A DNA stretch of 64,000 nt from NCBI GenBank assembly GCA_028015205.1, contig CM051517.1, positions 53,691,455 to 53,755,454 of the forward strand, given 5' to 3'. This document shows, in pieces, positions 24,211 to 35,693 of the stretch; positions within the stretch are counted from its first letter, which is position 1, and the number at the start of each line of letters is the position of its first letter. Source of the stretch: Mytilisepta virgata. Lineage: Eukaryota > Mollusca > Bivalvia > Mytilida > Mytilidae. Made by a program: the position numbers and the translations under genes. The notes under the pieces were generated by a model. That model searched no databases. It saw only the letters and a program-made list of their open reading frames with translations, and had not been told where the DNA came from.

Positions 24211-24606
24211 AGCCCCTGTCACACCTTACCTGATAATGCTAACGGACGTCGAACGGAAAGCAAAATTTTCAATCCGTTCTTCTCCGTTAACATACTTTTT
24301 CGTCCGTTCATTATTCGACGAATGCGTTACTTGTCCGGGAAAGTTCGGTGAAGTCCGTTCAGTCCTGTGGAAAATTTTAAACATGTTCAAAACTTGCAAC
24401 GGACGATCACCGAACAGTATGACCGTTGAATGTAAGGTAGGTATGCGTTATTTTCGGTATTCGTTCGTTCCTTTTCTTTTTCTTGTCTGTTTCTTGTCCG
24501 GTTCACATACGTTGGTTTACGATGGACCTTAGTTTTGCCACCCGATAACTATTTTCTTATCCGTTCGTCGTCCGTTTGCCTTATCCGGTAAGGTGTGACA
24601 GTGCCT
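24211..24606. mobile_element. 396-bp MITE, PIF/Harbinger-like
   Basis: The termini AGCCCCTGTCACACCTTACC and, inverted, AGGCACTGTCACACCTTACC match over about 26 bp. TTA flanks both sides (24208-24210 and 24607-24609), a 3-bp duplication typical of PIF/Harbinger elements. The interior is rich in CGTCCGTT / TCCGTTC phrases. The 98-codon frame at 24236-24532 lies wholly inside and is not a credible gene. There is no transposase. Confidence 0.8.
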
Positions 24607-24609
24607 TTA

Positions 24610-27250
24610 CCTACTTTTATTGCATCTAATATATACTGCAAATACTCTTCTATCTGCAGCATAGATGTTCGAGAATATGCGTAAACGTATAAAGGTTTGT
24701 TGATGGTAGCAGATTACTGAACTCCAATTTGAACTTTTTAAATAGCTTCTATAGTTAAAAGGGTATTCAGAATTTTCTGTCAGTTTCCCGGTTAGGCATT
24801 AAATGACTGCAAATGATATTTTTGAGAATATCTCTTAACGCTAATAATAAACGGCAAGCATTATACAGTGGATTGAATAACTTATATATTATATATATTT
24901 CATTTTTCTGAATAGGTCGAATTCTATATTTAAATATTGTTAAACTATGGCTCTTTCATCGGAATTGTTTTTAGAAAGTTCGGGTGGAGTTTTTCATTTG
25001 CTCCAATCTACAGATCATTTGTGCCATTTTAAAGGTAAATGACAGGAAAATATGGAATACGTCGCCAGTGTCGAAATATAAAATCTTTTTATGCAAGACG
25101 TACATACGTATGGCGCGGGTTGCGTTTGCCTGTTCTTTAAAGAACACTTACATGTAGTAATTAAGGAATAAATTAGGGAGATTATGGACAAGACAAATAC
25201 TTTATACATGTGGTCTCACTTATAATTAAAATATACATGCACATAATTCTAAAACTATAAGTGAGTCAGAGTTTTTTTACATAAAATAAAAAAATTCAAT
25301 TCAAAGCCACTCGTGAAAGAGTTACGAGATAATTTATTATGAAGGAAATTTGTAACATACAAGTTACATTGTATATACAAACACTTGTTATCTGTATAAC
25401 ATATTTTTCGATGAATCTTACTCGCGAAACTTTTCTATTAAACTTTTAATCAAACATATAAAAAAGTTAAAGTAATATGTACTTTACCCAAACAATCGTT
25501 TCCGACATAATTAACTTTAATTGCCTTAATGTTCGATTTTATACCAGATGAGGATTATACCTCTAGAATATTCTCATTTGTTATAGGTGTCATAATGGTT
25601 ATGTGTGCTAGTTTTTAATTCAGTCCGCGGCATCTATTAAATTTATTTACACAATAATTTCGTAATATTTTTTATTGGAATAATTAAAATGTGATTTGGA
25701 AAATGGTTTTCATCCTGCAATTAAATATGGGACGTCATACAAGGAGTTGTGGTAAAATGTTCGGTAAAAGCAACAGGCCCAACATACCGATGATATCAAA
25801 AAATTATTTTGTAATGATGTCTTACTCTTTCCGATCCCAATATTTTCAACGTGGGCACTACCTGAATACAAAATGTTCATACATACATGTACATGTAGTA
25901 CAATGTACATCAGATTAGATATCATAGAATGTACCAAGTTTGAGGCAAACATTTTTTTTAAAAGAAGAAAATCTACCCCCACCTATGGTATAATCTCAAG
26001 CTTTAGCAGCTATAAAAATAAACGTGTACTTCCTCAGTTTTAATCAGATAAGTAATGAAAAGAAGAGAAAGAATAAAATGAATTTCTGGTCTGAAAAAAA
26101 TATTAGTTCATTCTGATACGGTTACGACAAAGCAGGTCAAACACTCATTAACATGGTGCCAGATTGCGCTTAACAAGTATCATAGGAATATAGTTTATAT
26201 TCTCCATATCCCACAGTTAAGTATACAATACCATGCTAGTCCAGTACATTATTCAAATGACACCAATCTCCTTGGTGCACATCTCAATTTGTCAATAAAG
26301 TTTTGCAAACTCGAAATTTAATGGTAATTTGTTTCCTTAAAAATGAGTTTGTTCAATAAAATGTAAATTTAAATATCCTCAAGCAAATCTTCAATATATC
26401 TTTAAACGCAGTTCTAAAATGCTGAGTTAAAAGTTGTAGGATGAGTTAATTACACAGACAAGCTGATAAAACTTACAAACATCTGAAAACGCCAGGGATT
26501 GGGTCTTGTCAAACCTAATAACTTTTGGTGCAAAAATTTTACAAAGATCAATTTCAAGAATGTAAAAGGTCCAGAAAAAAATCTTCAAATTTGTGTCATA
26601 CTCCTTCGTGAACCTCTTCATTATGTCCATAGACATTCTGTATTTCTACAAATTTCTTAGGATCGTACAAATAATCTATATCTTCTGACAATGTACATAT
26701 ATTTTACGAATTTCTCGTTATCGTTTTTGTTATTCAGTTTGTATATTTGAAAATTGTACGAGTAAAACAAATCAGACATTTCATTGTTAAATGCGGAACC
26801 GTGGACGTTTACTGACATCAATGGCGTTTCATGTTATTTATATTTATTTTCTAATTAACATACCAACGTCACTTTAACAATTGCTTTTTTTCCTGAAAAT
26901 CTACTAAATGCCTCAGGAAAATATACAGGACTAGTAATTAAATAAATTGTCACTTCTAATGAAATAAAGGTGAGCAAACTTAAATACTTGTTTTTTTTTC
27001 GATGTGCATATTTACTGTGAAGAAAACCTACTTGCGGTAATACTACACAACTGTCATTTTGAGTTGGATTTAAGCTACAAAATATGAAATTGTACCTGTA
27101 TGTCATGCACAATCTTCCCTTTATTTTCTTTTTTTACCCAAATATGTATATATGAAAAGAATTACAAAGTTGTGTCGATCCGGGGAACTTAAAGATTTCT
27201 TCGAAATATCTTTTTTCCTTGGATACCCATAGCAACGAAAATGATTTTTT
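24610..27250. other. No gene recognised
   Basis: AT-rich sequence. Overlapping short frames on both strands near 25700-25980 are not protein-like. Confidence 0.55.
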
Positions 27251-28856
27251 AGCTCACCTGGCCAAAGGCCATGTGAGCTATTGCCATCACTTGGCGTCCG
27301 TCGTCGTCGTTGTCCGTCGTCGTCGTCGTCGTCGTTGTTAACATTTATACAAAACTCTTCTCCTCTGAAACTACTTTACTAATTAGAACCAAACTTGGAA
27401 TGAATGTTCCTTGGGATTCCCTGCATAAAACTGATGTGAGGATTTTTGATTCGTCGAAAAACATGGCCACTGTTACTAAAAATAGAACATAAGGGTAAAT
27501 TGCTGTTTTTTGCTAATAACTCAAAAACCGTTACAGATATCGAAAATCTGACATGAGGTAAAATTGATCAGCATGACAAGATCTACCTACCCTGAAATTT
27601 TGAAGGAAATTCCAAAACCCATTTAGGAGTTATTGCCCTTTTTTCGTCAAATTTTCAAAATTTTAACATTTTTCGTCATTTATCTCCAAAACTATTTGAG
27701 ATAGAAGTAAAATGTAAATTTGAAAAATGTTTGCCATGTTGAGATCTACCTACACTGAAATTTTAAAGGAAATCCCAAAACCCATTTAGGAGTTGTTGCC
27801 CTTTTTTTGTCAAATTTTCAAAAATTTTTTATTCAAAAATCTTCTCCTCTGAAACCACTGGGCCGATTGGTTTGAAACTTAATAGGAATGATCTATGACA
27901 TGTCCTCTACAAACGATCCTCAATTTATTTTGATCTGACATAAAACACGGCTGTCGTAGCTAAAAATAGAATATAGGGGTGCATGTGTTGATTTTGGCTT
28001 ATAACTTAAAAACCGTTACAGATATCAAAAATCTGACATGGGGTAAAATTGATCAGCATGACAAGATCTACCTACCCTGAAATTTTGAAGGAAATCCTAA
28101 AACCCAATTAGGAGTTATTGCCCTTTTTTCGTCAAATTTTCATAATTTAACATTTTTCGTCATTTATCTCCAAAACTATTTGAGATAGAAGTGAAATGTA
28201 AATTTGAAAAATGTTTGCCATGTTGAGATCTACATACCCTGAAATTTTAAAGGAAATCCCAAAACCCATTTAGGAGTTATTGCCCTTTTTTTCAAAATTT
28301 AACATTTTTCGTCATTTATCTCCAAAACTATTTGAGATAGAAGTGAAATGTAAATTTGAAAAATGTTTGCCATGTTGAGATCTACATACCCTGAAATTTT
28401 ACAGGAAATCCCGAAACCAATTTAGGAGTTATTGCCCTTTTTTGTCAAATTTTTAAAATTTTAACATTTTTGCATTTATCTCCAAAACTATTTGGGATAG
28501 AAGTGAAATGTAAATTTGAAAAATGTTTGCCATGTTGAGATCTACCTACCCTGAAATTTTGAAGGGAATCCCAAATTCTATTTAGGAGTTATTGGTTTGT
28601 GTAATTTGAGGTCGGGTTCTGTTACATTTATTTAAGGTTCACCCTTATTCCTGGTCAATTTTGTCAACTTCCTGCCAGGACTACCACCATCAGGGAACAT
28701 ATTTTAGCATTAAACCTTATGAAAAATAAATCTTCAACAAATTTTCCCTGAACAATTGAACCAATTGCAACAAACTTGGTCAAATAGTTGATTAATTGTC
28801 CAATGAAAACCAGACTCCAGGTGAGCGATACAGGCTCTGGTGAGCCTCTTGTTTTT
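27251..28856 (+). mobile_element. Hairpin-headed (HINE-like) element, family C, copy 1
   Basis: The head hairpin at 27251-27279 is AGCTCAC...GTGAGCT with an inner GGCC/GGCC. It is followed by CATCACTTGGCGTCCGTCG and a (GTC)n run at about 27297-27338. The centre has a tandem repeat: TTAGGAGTTATTGCC recurs at 27623, 27786, 28108, 28270, 28422 and 28582 (monomer 152-163 bp, one unit skipped). The end has CCAGGTGAGC (28817-28826), a perfect 10-bp inverse of the head, then the hairpin AGGCTC-TGGT-GAGCCT (28832-28847) and CTTGTTTTTT. No protein is encoded. The architecture matches non-autonomous Helentrons (HINE / DINE-1 / pearl type). Confidence 0.7.
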
Positions 28857-29228
28857 TCAAAATATTGCGGAAAATGCATTGTAGTGCCCAATTCTGGGAC
28901 CAGTTATCACCTTAATGTAGAATTGCAATGGATCTGACACATGTCATAAATTAAACATAGTACTGAGCCATTTAAAAAAAATACAAAGAATAGGGCAAGT
29001 TTTCGTGTCGTGTTTCGTGTTGCTCGTTTCTGCGTGTACTTTTTGTGTGTGTTGTTTGTGTCTTTGTCCTTCGTAATCTTTCTGGTGTACCCGGTTGTGA
29101 TTTGTCCACGGACTTTCCTTCTTTTGGTACTTCGATCGGTATTCATACTTTTTCTTAGTTAGCATCTTTACTCCATCTAAAGAGGAATAACTCTATAACT
29201 CATACTGTCCGTGATGGTAGAAATATAA
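28857..29228. other. No gene recognised
   Basis: Overlapping minus-strand frames at 28907-29165 are rich in Lys/Thr/Arg but show no domain. Confidence 0.5.
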
Positions 29229-29375
29229 ATTCTCCTTCTTGTACCAGTGAGTTATGGAATTTCTCCACCCGATATAGTTAAATTTTCGCAAAAGCTCGCG
29301 TGTTGAAAATCTAAAATTTAACTATTGAGGGTGGAGAAATTCCATAATTCACGAGTAAATTGAAGAAGAATCTGT
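29229..29375. repeat. Hairpin-forming inverted repeat, arms about 40 bp
   Basis: GTGAGTTATGGAATTTCTCC and onward at 29247-29286 pairs with 29313-29352 (GGAGAAATTCCATAATTCAC at its end), with 3-4 mismatches and a 26-bp loop. Weaker pairing continues outward (TTCTCCTTCTTG / GAAGAAGAA). It is a small foldback element or a structured-RNA locus; the sequence does not decide which. Confidence 0.7.
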
Positions 29376-31508
29376 TTCTCCTATGATTTTCGAAAAAAAA
29401 ACCTCAATAAAATGTCGTTGCTATGTAGTTTGTTTACGTAAACGTCATTTCGGGACTTCTCTAGTTTATCGTTCCAATAACTGCAGAAAAAAAACCGCGG
29501 TAATTCCCATGTAGAAATTTAATAACCGGGAAGTGGCTAAAGATATTATGTATTTTTATCCCATCGATTAAACTCAAGAATAGGAGAAAGAACTTTGTAA
29601 TCACATCTATCATTATAACACTCTAACAGTTTAGCGGAGAATAAGCAACTGGTAGCGTTTAGTTTCATCATTATGAATACGTAAGTTTAAATTTTCCAAA
29701 TGTTATTGAAATACCTTACCGGTCTGTCATTCATTCTAGGATAAATATCGATAAACTTGAATAGAAAATTTTCACTATGAAACTAATAACAGTTTTTAAA
29801 TACTAGTATACCATTGAGAATATAAAATGACATTATAGCTAACAGATACAAATTCTTACCAACAAAAAAACAATGTCAGTTTTATATAATTTTTGTTTAA
29901 AAATAAACATATCTTTACCAGTAGGCAGTCACATCCCTTTTCAATGCTTTTTATGAAATTATGTAAACAAGATTATTTTTTTTTTATCCGAACTTATGTT
30001 GATTGAATGGTGTGTCTTTCCTGTTACATGTGTCTGTTTTATTGTGTAAAGATATAACCAAAGAATACAAAAAACCAAACGAAGTAAAAGAGAAGCAGAA
30101 GTTGGCAGAAAAAAACAATATTCAAATATGAAGTGCTGCATTTGCTTTGTGAACAAACAGATTCTCTTATGTCAAGAAATAACCCCCCTGGCGTCACAGT
30201 CGAAAGTGCAACGTTACAATCCTAAGAATGAGGTCATATATTCAAATGAAGTCAGCTTAACAGCCAAAAAACGATATTTTACGTTATTAAGGATCTATAA
30301 CGCTTAGATTTGCATTTAAATCACATAGGGTTCTGTGCAAGTGCTCGCCTTGTTAACATTGATATATCTTACAGAAATGATGCATGTTGTCATACGAGAA
30401 TCGAACTAATTCATTGATGCCATACAAATGCTCTGTGCTAATTACATGTTTAATTTTAGTATTAGTAAGCACGGTGAAAAATTAAAACAAATATAATCTC
30501 TATCCATGCTAAAATAACACAGGACATGCTATAAATCAATTCCTTCTTAAGTGAACATAAAAATGAATATTTAAATCAGTATTATTTTTCTATCTCTGAT
30601 AATGATTTGATGTATCTGCTTGTTGACAATGAAGTACTGTTAAATTGGTTTTGACATGTGTAAATATTTAAAACGTAGAGCTATAAATATATAGTTCTGT
30701 TTTGTACATGTTTGCGCTTTTTGGATTTGTTTCCTGCATTTAGCCACTATCAGCTATAATTTCGGCTTTTTTTGGAAGGGGGGGGGGCTATTTCAAGCTT
30801 CACAAACATTTGTACGACTAGGATCGAGACTGGTTCCGGGACACCTACAGAACAAAGAAACTAAAGACCGGAAATCAGACCAAACTTACGCCTAATAATA
30901 GTCTTACTAATGTTTGTGAAACGGGACCTTTTACATTCTTATACGATATAATTTGTCTCGTAGACTTTTAAAACAATTTTACCTTCAACGAAATATTGAT
31001 TTTGGTGTTTTTAACTTTCGACAGTATTTTCATGTGTGTTTTTGTTTTCTTTTTTTTGTGACAGGAATACACTTTTTCTTTTGAATGGCTAGTTGCTTAT
31101 TATTTTATCAGTATTATCTTCTCCTTTTTTTAATTTACAGTTCTATTTTATCTTCTGAAACAAAATCATATATATCAGCATACATTTATGTTTGCTTTGT
31201 TTTCCCATACTGTCTCATTGTCTAATACATATTTGTTACGATATCACATGTGTTAGGAATAACTTTTGGGTTTTTGTTTCCAAGAAACCATATTCTCACT
31301 CTTCGATTTACTGTGTTTTTCTTTTTGTTCTATTTAAAGTAAATGCTAACGTGCAATTATGAAATATTTCATTCTTTTTTACGTTAATATGAATGACGCA
31401 GTTATTTCTTATAGGAAATTGTTTTCTTAGAAAATAATCTTTCTCATGTGCTAATCACTTCCAATAAATAGGAATGCATGCAGAAATTGACATTAATAAA
31501 TACTGTAA
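29376..31508. other. No gene recognised; poly(G) at about 30778-30787
   Basis: AT-rich with a G-run inside a TTTTTTGGAAGGG context. No coding signature. Confidence 0.55.
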
Positions 31509-31510
31509 TT

Positions 31511-31542
<32 letters not shown>
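31511..31542 (+). repeat. Poly(T) tract
   Basis: About 32 uninterrupted T residues. It lies 60 bp before the head of the next hairpin-headed element. Confidence 0.95.
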
Positions 31543-31544
<2 letters not shown>

Positions 31545-31601
31545 TGCATGTTTATAAAATTATCACAAATGATCAAAGTCAAAATAAATCATTCGTTTTT
31601 A

Positions 31602-32495
31602 GTTTGCCTCAACGAAGTTGAGGAGGACTATTGGAGTCACCCCGGCGTCCGCGTCCACAGCCAGTTCTCATATGGTCATATATTTTTTTGTGCAGGTGCA
31701 TGATGAAGAGACTAACCATGTGACATAAGATTAAGGTCACATGACCCATATTACACGGTTGACTGGCCTTTAAGTTTTAGTTCAAAAATCAGTTTTAATA
31801 TACAAAGTGACCTACAATCATATTACTTGGTGTGAGGGTAACACAGCCTCCTACCAAAATTAGGTCACTCTAACCTTCTTATCGCGCTTCATTGACTTCG
31901 GTTAGGTTTTACGGCCGAGTTCAGTTCTCCAATAACAAGGGACCTACAGTCATATTACTTGGTGTCAAGATACATCTCGAGGAGTAACACAACCTTCCAC
32001 AAAAGTTAGGTCACTCTGACCTACGTATCACACGTCATTGACTTAGGTTAAGTTTTACGTCCGAGTTCAGTTCTCCGATACCAAGGGACCTACAATCATA
32101 TTACTTAGTATCATGGTGCATCTCAGAGTTAACACAGCCTCCGACAAAAATTTGGTCACTCTGACCTACTTTTCGCGATTCATTTTCTCAGGGTAAGTTT
32201 TATGTTTTAGTTCATTTTTCTCATCTACCAAGCGACCTACAATCATATTACTTGGTGTCAGGGTGCATTTCGGGGAGTAACACAACCTCCGACCAACATT
32301 AGGTGACTCTGACCTACTTACTGCGCTTCATTGACTTAGATTAACTTTTAAATCTGAGTTCAGTTCTCCGATACCAAGCGACCTACAATCATTACTTGCT
32401 GTAAGGTTGCATCTCGGGAGCTATACACCCACACACCAAAATTAGTGGGGGGGGGGGGGCGAGGCGAACTTCGTAATCGTATATTTCTGGTTAAT
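31602..32495 (+). mobile_element. Hairpin-headed (HINE-like) element, family D, 146-bp central repeats
   Basis: The head hairpin is CCTCAAC-GAA-GTTGAGG (31607-31623), followed by GGAGTCACCCCGGCGTCCGC. CCTACAATCATATTACTTGG-type phrases recur at 31811, 31943, 32089, 32236 and 32382 (132, 146, 147, 146 bp), giving five central units. A G-run (about 32446-32459) is followed by CGAGGCGAACTTCG, a degenerate inverse of the head that can fold on itself. No protein is encoded. Confidence 0.65.
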
Positions 32496-32983
32496 TTTCG
32501 TGTTCCTATTTAAAATTTGTAAATATGTTACAATAAGGAAAACAATATTTGTAATGTACACATGTACAAATACAAAGCACTGTGCTATTGCTCTTGCGAC
32601 AAGTCTATCGCTGTATTTTTCCGATATGAAGACAACAATATATAATTTGGTTTAATTTCTGCACTTTGTCATTCCAAACCTGTCTAAATTTACCATGTTG
32701 GGAAGCAACCATTTGATAATGATTGTGAGAGGAAGGGAAGGGGGACAAAATGTGTGTTTTTTTTTACAACAATGAGCTTAGATGTCCAAAAATTGATTAC
32801 TTCCATATTTGGGGAATATTTTTTTCCGTATTTTTCGACCACATTTAGTACCTGTTTTTCTTTCATTGATTCTCTTCCAGAAATGATTGATCCATCATCA
32901 TAGGATTTTAACGAACAATTTGTTTTTGTAGAGAGGCAGGAGAAGGCAGACATTTGAAAAATAAAAATGCGAACTCTAATATA
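32496..32983. other. No gene recognised
   Basis: A minus-strand frame of 104 codons (32690-33004) runs partly into the next inverted repeat and shows no domain. Confidence 0.5.
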
Positions 32984-34262
32984 GTCAGTGTATAAAGCAG
33001 CCAAACATTTTACAATTTATAAAGAAAATTTAAAAAATACAAAAGATCTGATCAAAATTCATTTTTCCTTTTCTTCCAAATTATTAATAAAGTATGTACA
33101 TTATTTTTGATTTTCCATTTAAAAATTTCAAAATGAAATTTGCAATTTGCTTTTTCATTTTCCATTTTTCAATTTTGATTTGAAATTGATAAATGAAATT
33201 TGCAATTAGCTTGTTCATTTTTCAATTTGATGTGAAAATTTAAGACGTTTATCTTGACGTTTATCATTAAAGGAAAAAATACAAATATACAAATATACAA
33301 ATAAAAAATGTTTATTTCGCAATTTCATTTTAAATCTATACTGATATTTTTGTAGTGGAGTATATTCAAGTAAATTATACAATGTATGGTGTGTAGAGTT
33401 TTTAGTAGGTGAATAACATCTAACATCCAACTTATCTACCAAGGCCAAGAAAGTTTTCCAGAGAAGAGAGAGAGGGGAGGAAAGAAGAAAAGTTTCCTGT
33501 TCAAAAATCATATATATCTGTTTGTATGTTTCGTTAATACATAAATCATGTTCACAAGTTAAAGGCTAGCAAATATTCCACTTGGTTGTTGTTTCGTGTT
33601 GTTCAAATGGTAGACTAAATTTAAGAGAAGATGATATCGATATATTTAAATTAGACGTAATAGACACGATAATATCCAGACAGCGAAAAATATATTTTTT
33701 CGGTTCTTTTCCAAAAGATTTTTGAAATCACAATCTTTAATAAGTCTTTTTTATAATAAATGTAAATGATTTGTTGAGCAGAAGCCTAGGAAACTTATCC
33801 TCCTTCTGGATTTGTTGATTATTTGGTACTTAGTCATCTTCTAAAAATTTTAAACAACACATAATTTATATACCCCACTACAAACGTCGGTGTAGATATA
33901 AAAATGATAATTCTAGATAGAATAGAGCATGGAAACGGGGAATGTGTCAACGAGACAACAACCCGACCAAAGAGTAGGTATTTGTGATTTTTATATTTCA
34001 TGTCATCAAAGGCAAAATGAAAAAGCAAATTTACAAATTTCATTTTTCAATTTTCAAATCAAAATGAAAAATGGAAAGCCAATTTCAAATTTATTTTGAT
34101 ATTTTCAAATGGAAATTGAATAAAGATGTATATACATATTTCAATCTTTCACTGATAATAATTTAGAAGAAAAGGGAAAAAACGAATTTTGATTAAGTCT
34201 CTTCTATCTTTTAAATTTTCTTTAAAATTTCAAACATGTTTGGCCCCTTTAATACGGACATT
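32984..34262. mobile_element. 1.28-kb foldback element with about 250-bp imperfect inverted ends
   Basis: The left arm (32984-33240) and right arm (34010-34262) are imperfect inverses. Examples are GCCAAACATTTTAC / CATGTTTGGCC, AAAGAAAATTTAAAA / TTTTAAATTTTCTTT, CTTTTCTTCCAAATTATTA / TAATTTAGAAGAAAAG, and alternating AAATTTC / GAAATTT blocks. The ~770-bp centre has no recognisable protein. Divergence between arms is substantial, so the copy is old. Confidence 0.65.
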
Positions 34263-34289
34263 CAAATTTGTGGTTAAAAATTTAGGATT

Positions 34290-34590
34290 AAATATGACTA
34301 AAACCGTTTCCCAAATGAAACTGGACCTGCTCCATTGATTTTATCCCTTCCTCATACCGTATTTGACATGGGCAGCATGGCGGGTGTCCTGCAGGAAGCA
34401 GAGACTGCTTACTCTTCCGGAGCACCTGAGTTTACCCCCGTTTTTTGGTGGGGTCCATGTTGTTCATATGTTTTTAGTTTTGAATTGTAATGTATGTGTT
34501 GTTTTGGTCTTGTCTTCGTTGTTCTCCGGAGTTTGGCAGTTGTTTCGATGTTTCCCTCCTTCGAAAATCCCTTTGGTATTTCTTGACTTT
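34290..34590 (+). mobile_element. 5'-truncated Penelope-like element: last RT codons plus 3' tail
   Basis: 34302-34338 encodes TVSQMKLDLLH and a stop, matching the RT C-terminus at 5639-5845. Then come GCAGCATGGCGGGTGTCCTG, TTCCGGAGCACCTGAG, CCCCCGTTTTTTGG and the 3' end GGTATTTCTTGACTTTA at about 34590. Truncation falls about 30 bp after the right end of the foldback element. The frame at 34363-34632 is the tail read through, not a gene. Confidence 0.8.
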
Positions 34591-35301
34591 ACTTACTATA
34601 TATATATAATATTCAATATTTTATTTTTCTAAAATTTATTTCATCATCAATATCAAAGAGGACAAATATTCCTAAGGAGCAAATTCATAAAGTATATTTA
34701 TATGATTTGTGATAATGACTTCCTCCCCTGATGATATAGTTTACTTCGTAATGATCTTGTCGAGTTTTGATCCAATACAATATACAACTGTCTTACAAAA
34801 AAAGCTTTTATTTGAGATAAAACGGCCAGAAATTCCAATAACTAGGTCTTAACATCTTAATAACAGACGAATTCAAAGATAAGACAAAGAAAATTGTAAT
34901 AACTTTTATTCAGTTGGATTACCAAGTTATACATCTTTTGCGTTTTAAAACAAGTCCTTGATCCAGATTAAAATTAATGCGAAAATAGTTTCTGTTTTAA
35001 TTTACGTAAGACAACAATTCGAAGTCATACAGTCATACAGTTTTATAAAGTTCTTTAAATGTTAAGTGTCGAGATATTAGATATTCCCTAGGAGATCAAC
35101 AGCAGATGCACAAGAAGACTTGTGTCAAAAGAAATTCTATGATATCGATATGGGTGAACCATTATTCGCATACCAACCAACAGTTCGCAAGGCCAAATAA
35201 AGTAGACACAGGAACAACATCCAGAAATAAAGTAAATAAGATTCCTATGCCATACAGACCAAATATGCGATGCTACACATGTACAAATGTACAAACGATT
35301 T
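34591..35301. other. No gene recognised
   Basis: Starts with a short (TA)n run next to the PLE end. Nothing else was recognised. Confidence 0.55.
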
Positions 35302-35693
35302 AAGGATGATCGCTGGTCTAATAGGAAATAAATAGGATTTGAAATAGGTGTTTTAGTTTGAGAGAACATATGAATAGTAAACAAATAAGCAAGAAAAAAA
35401 TATAGGTTCATGTGCTCATTTGAGAGCTATAAGGCCTTAAAATTTGCAAGAAATGGGTTTTCTCTGGATTTTTCATTGTCTTTGCATTGACAACTTCAGT
35501 CTCTCAAAGATGTATGAAAAAATAAAAAGGATTTCATAAAATTTTGTCAAATACCATTTACGGTATATATGATTGAATTATAAAAGAAAAAGCGGGGGTT
35601 CATGGGCAAAAAAATTCATGTTTAAGAAATAGATAAAACCCGAGGATTCCGAAAATCTGACAAAAGACCAAAACATGACCAGCGAGCATCCTT
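35302..35693. mobile_element. About 390-bp MITE, copy 2
   Basis: AAGGATGATCGCTGGTC at the left and GACCAGCGAGCATCCTT at the right, each completing TTAA with the flank (TT before, AA after). It is very similar to the copy at 48416. Confidence 0.9.

Noticed and set aside
24236..24532. 98-codon plus-strand frame
   Set aside because: It lies entirely within the Harbinger-like MITE and its internal CGTTC repeats.
34363..34632. 89-codon frame
   Set aside because: It is the non-coding 3' tail of a Penelope-like copy read through.
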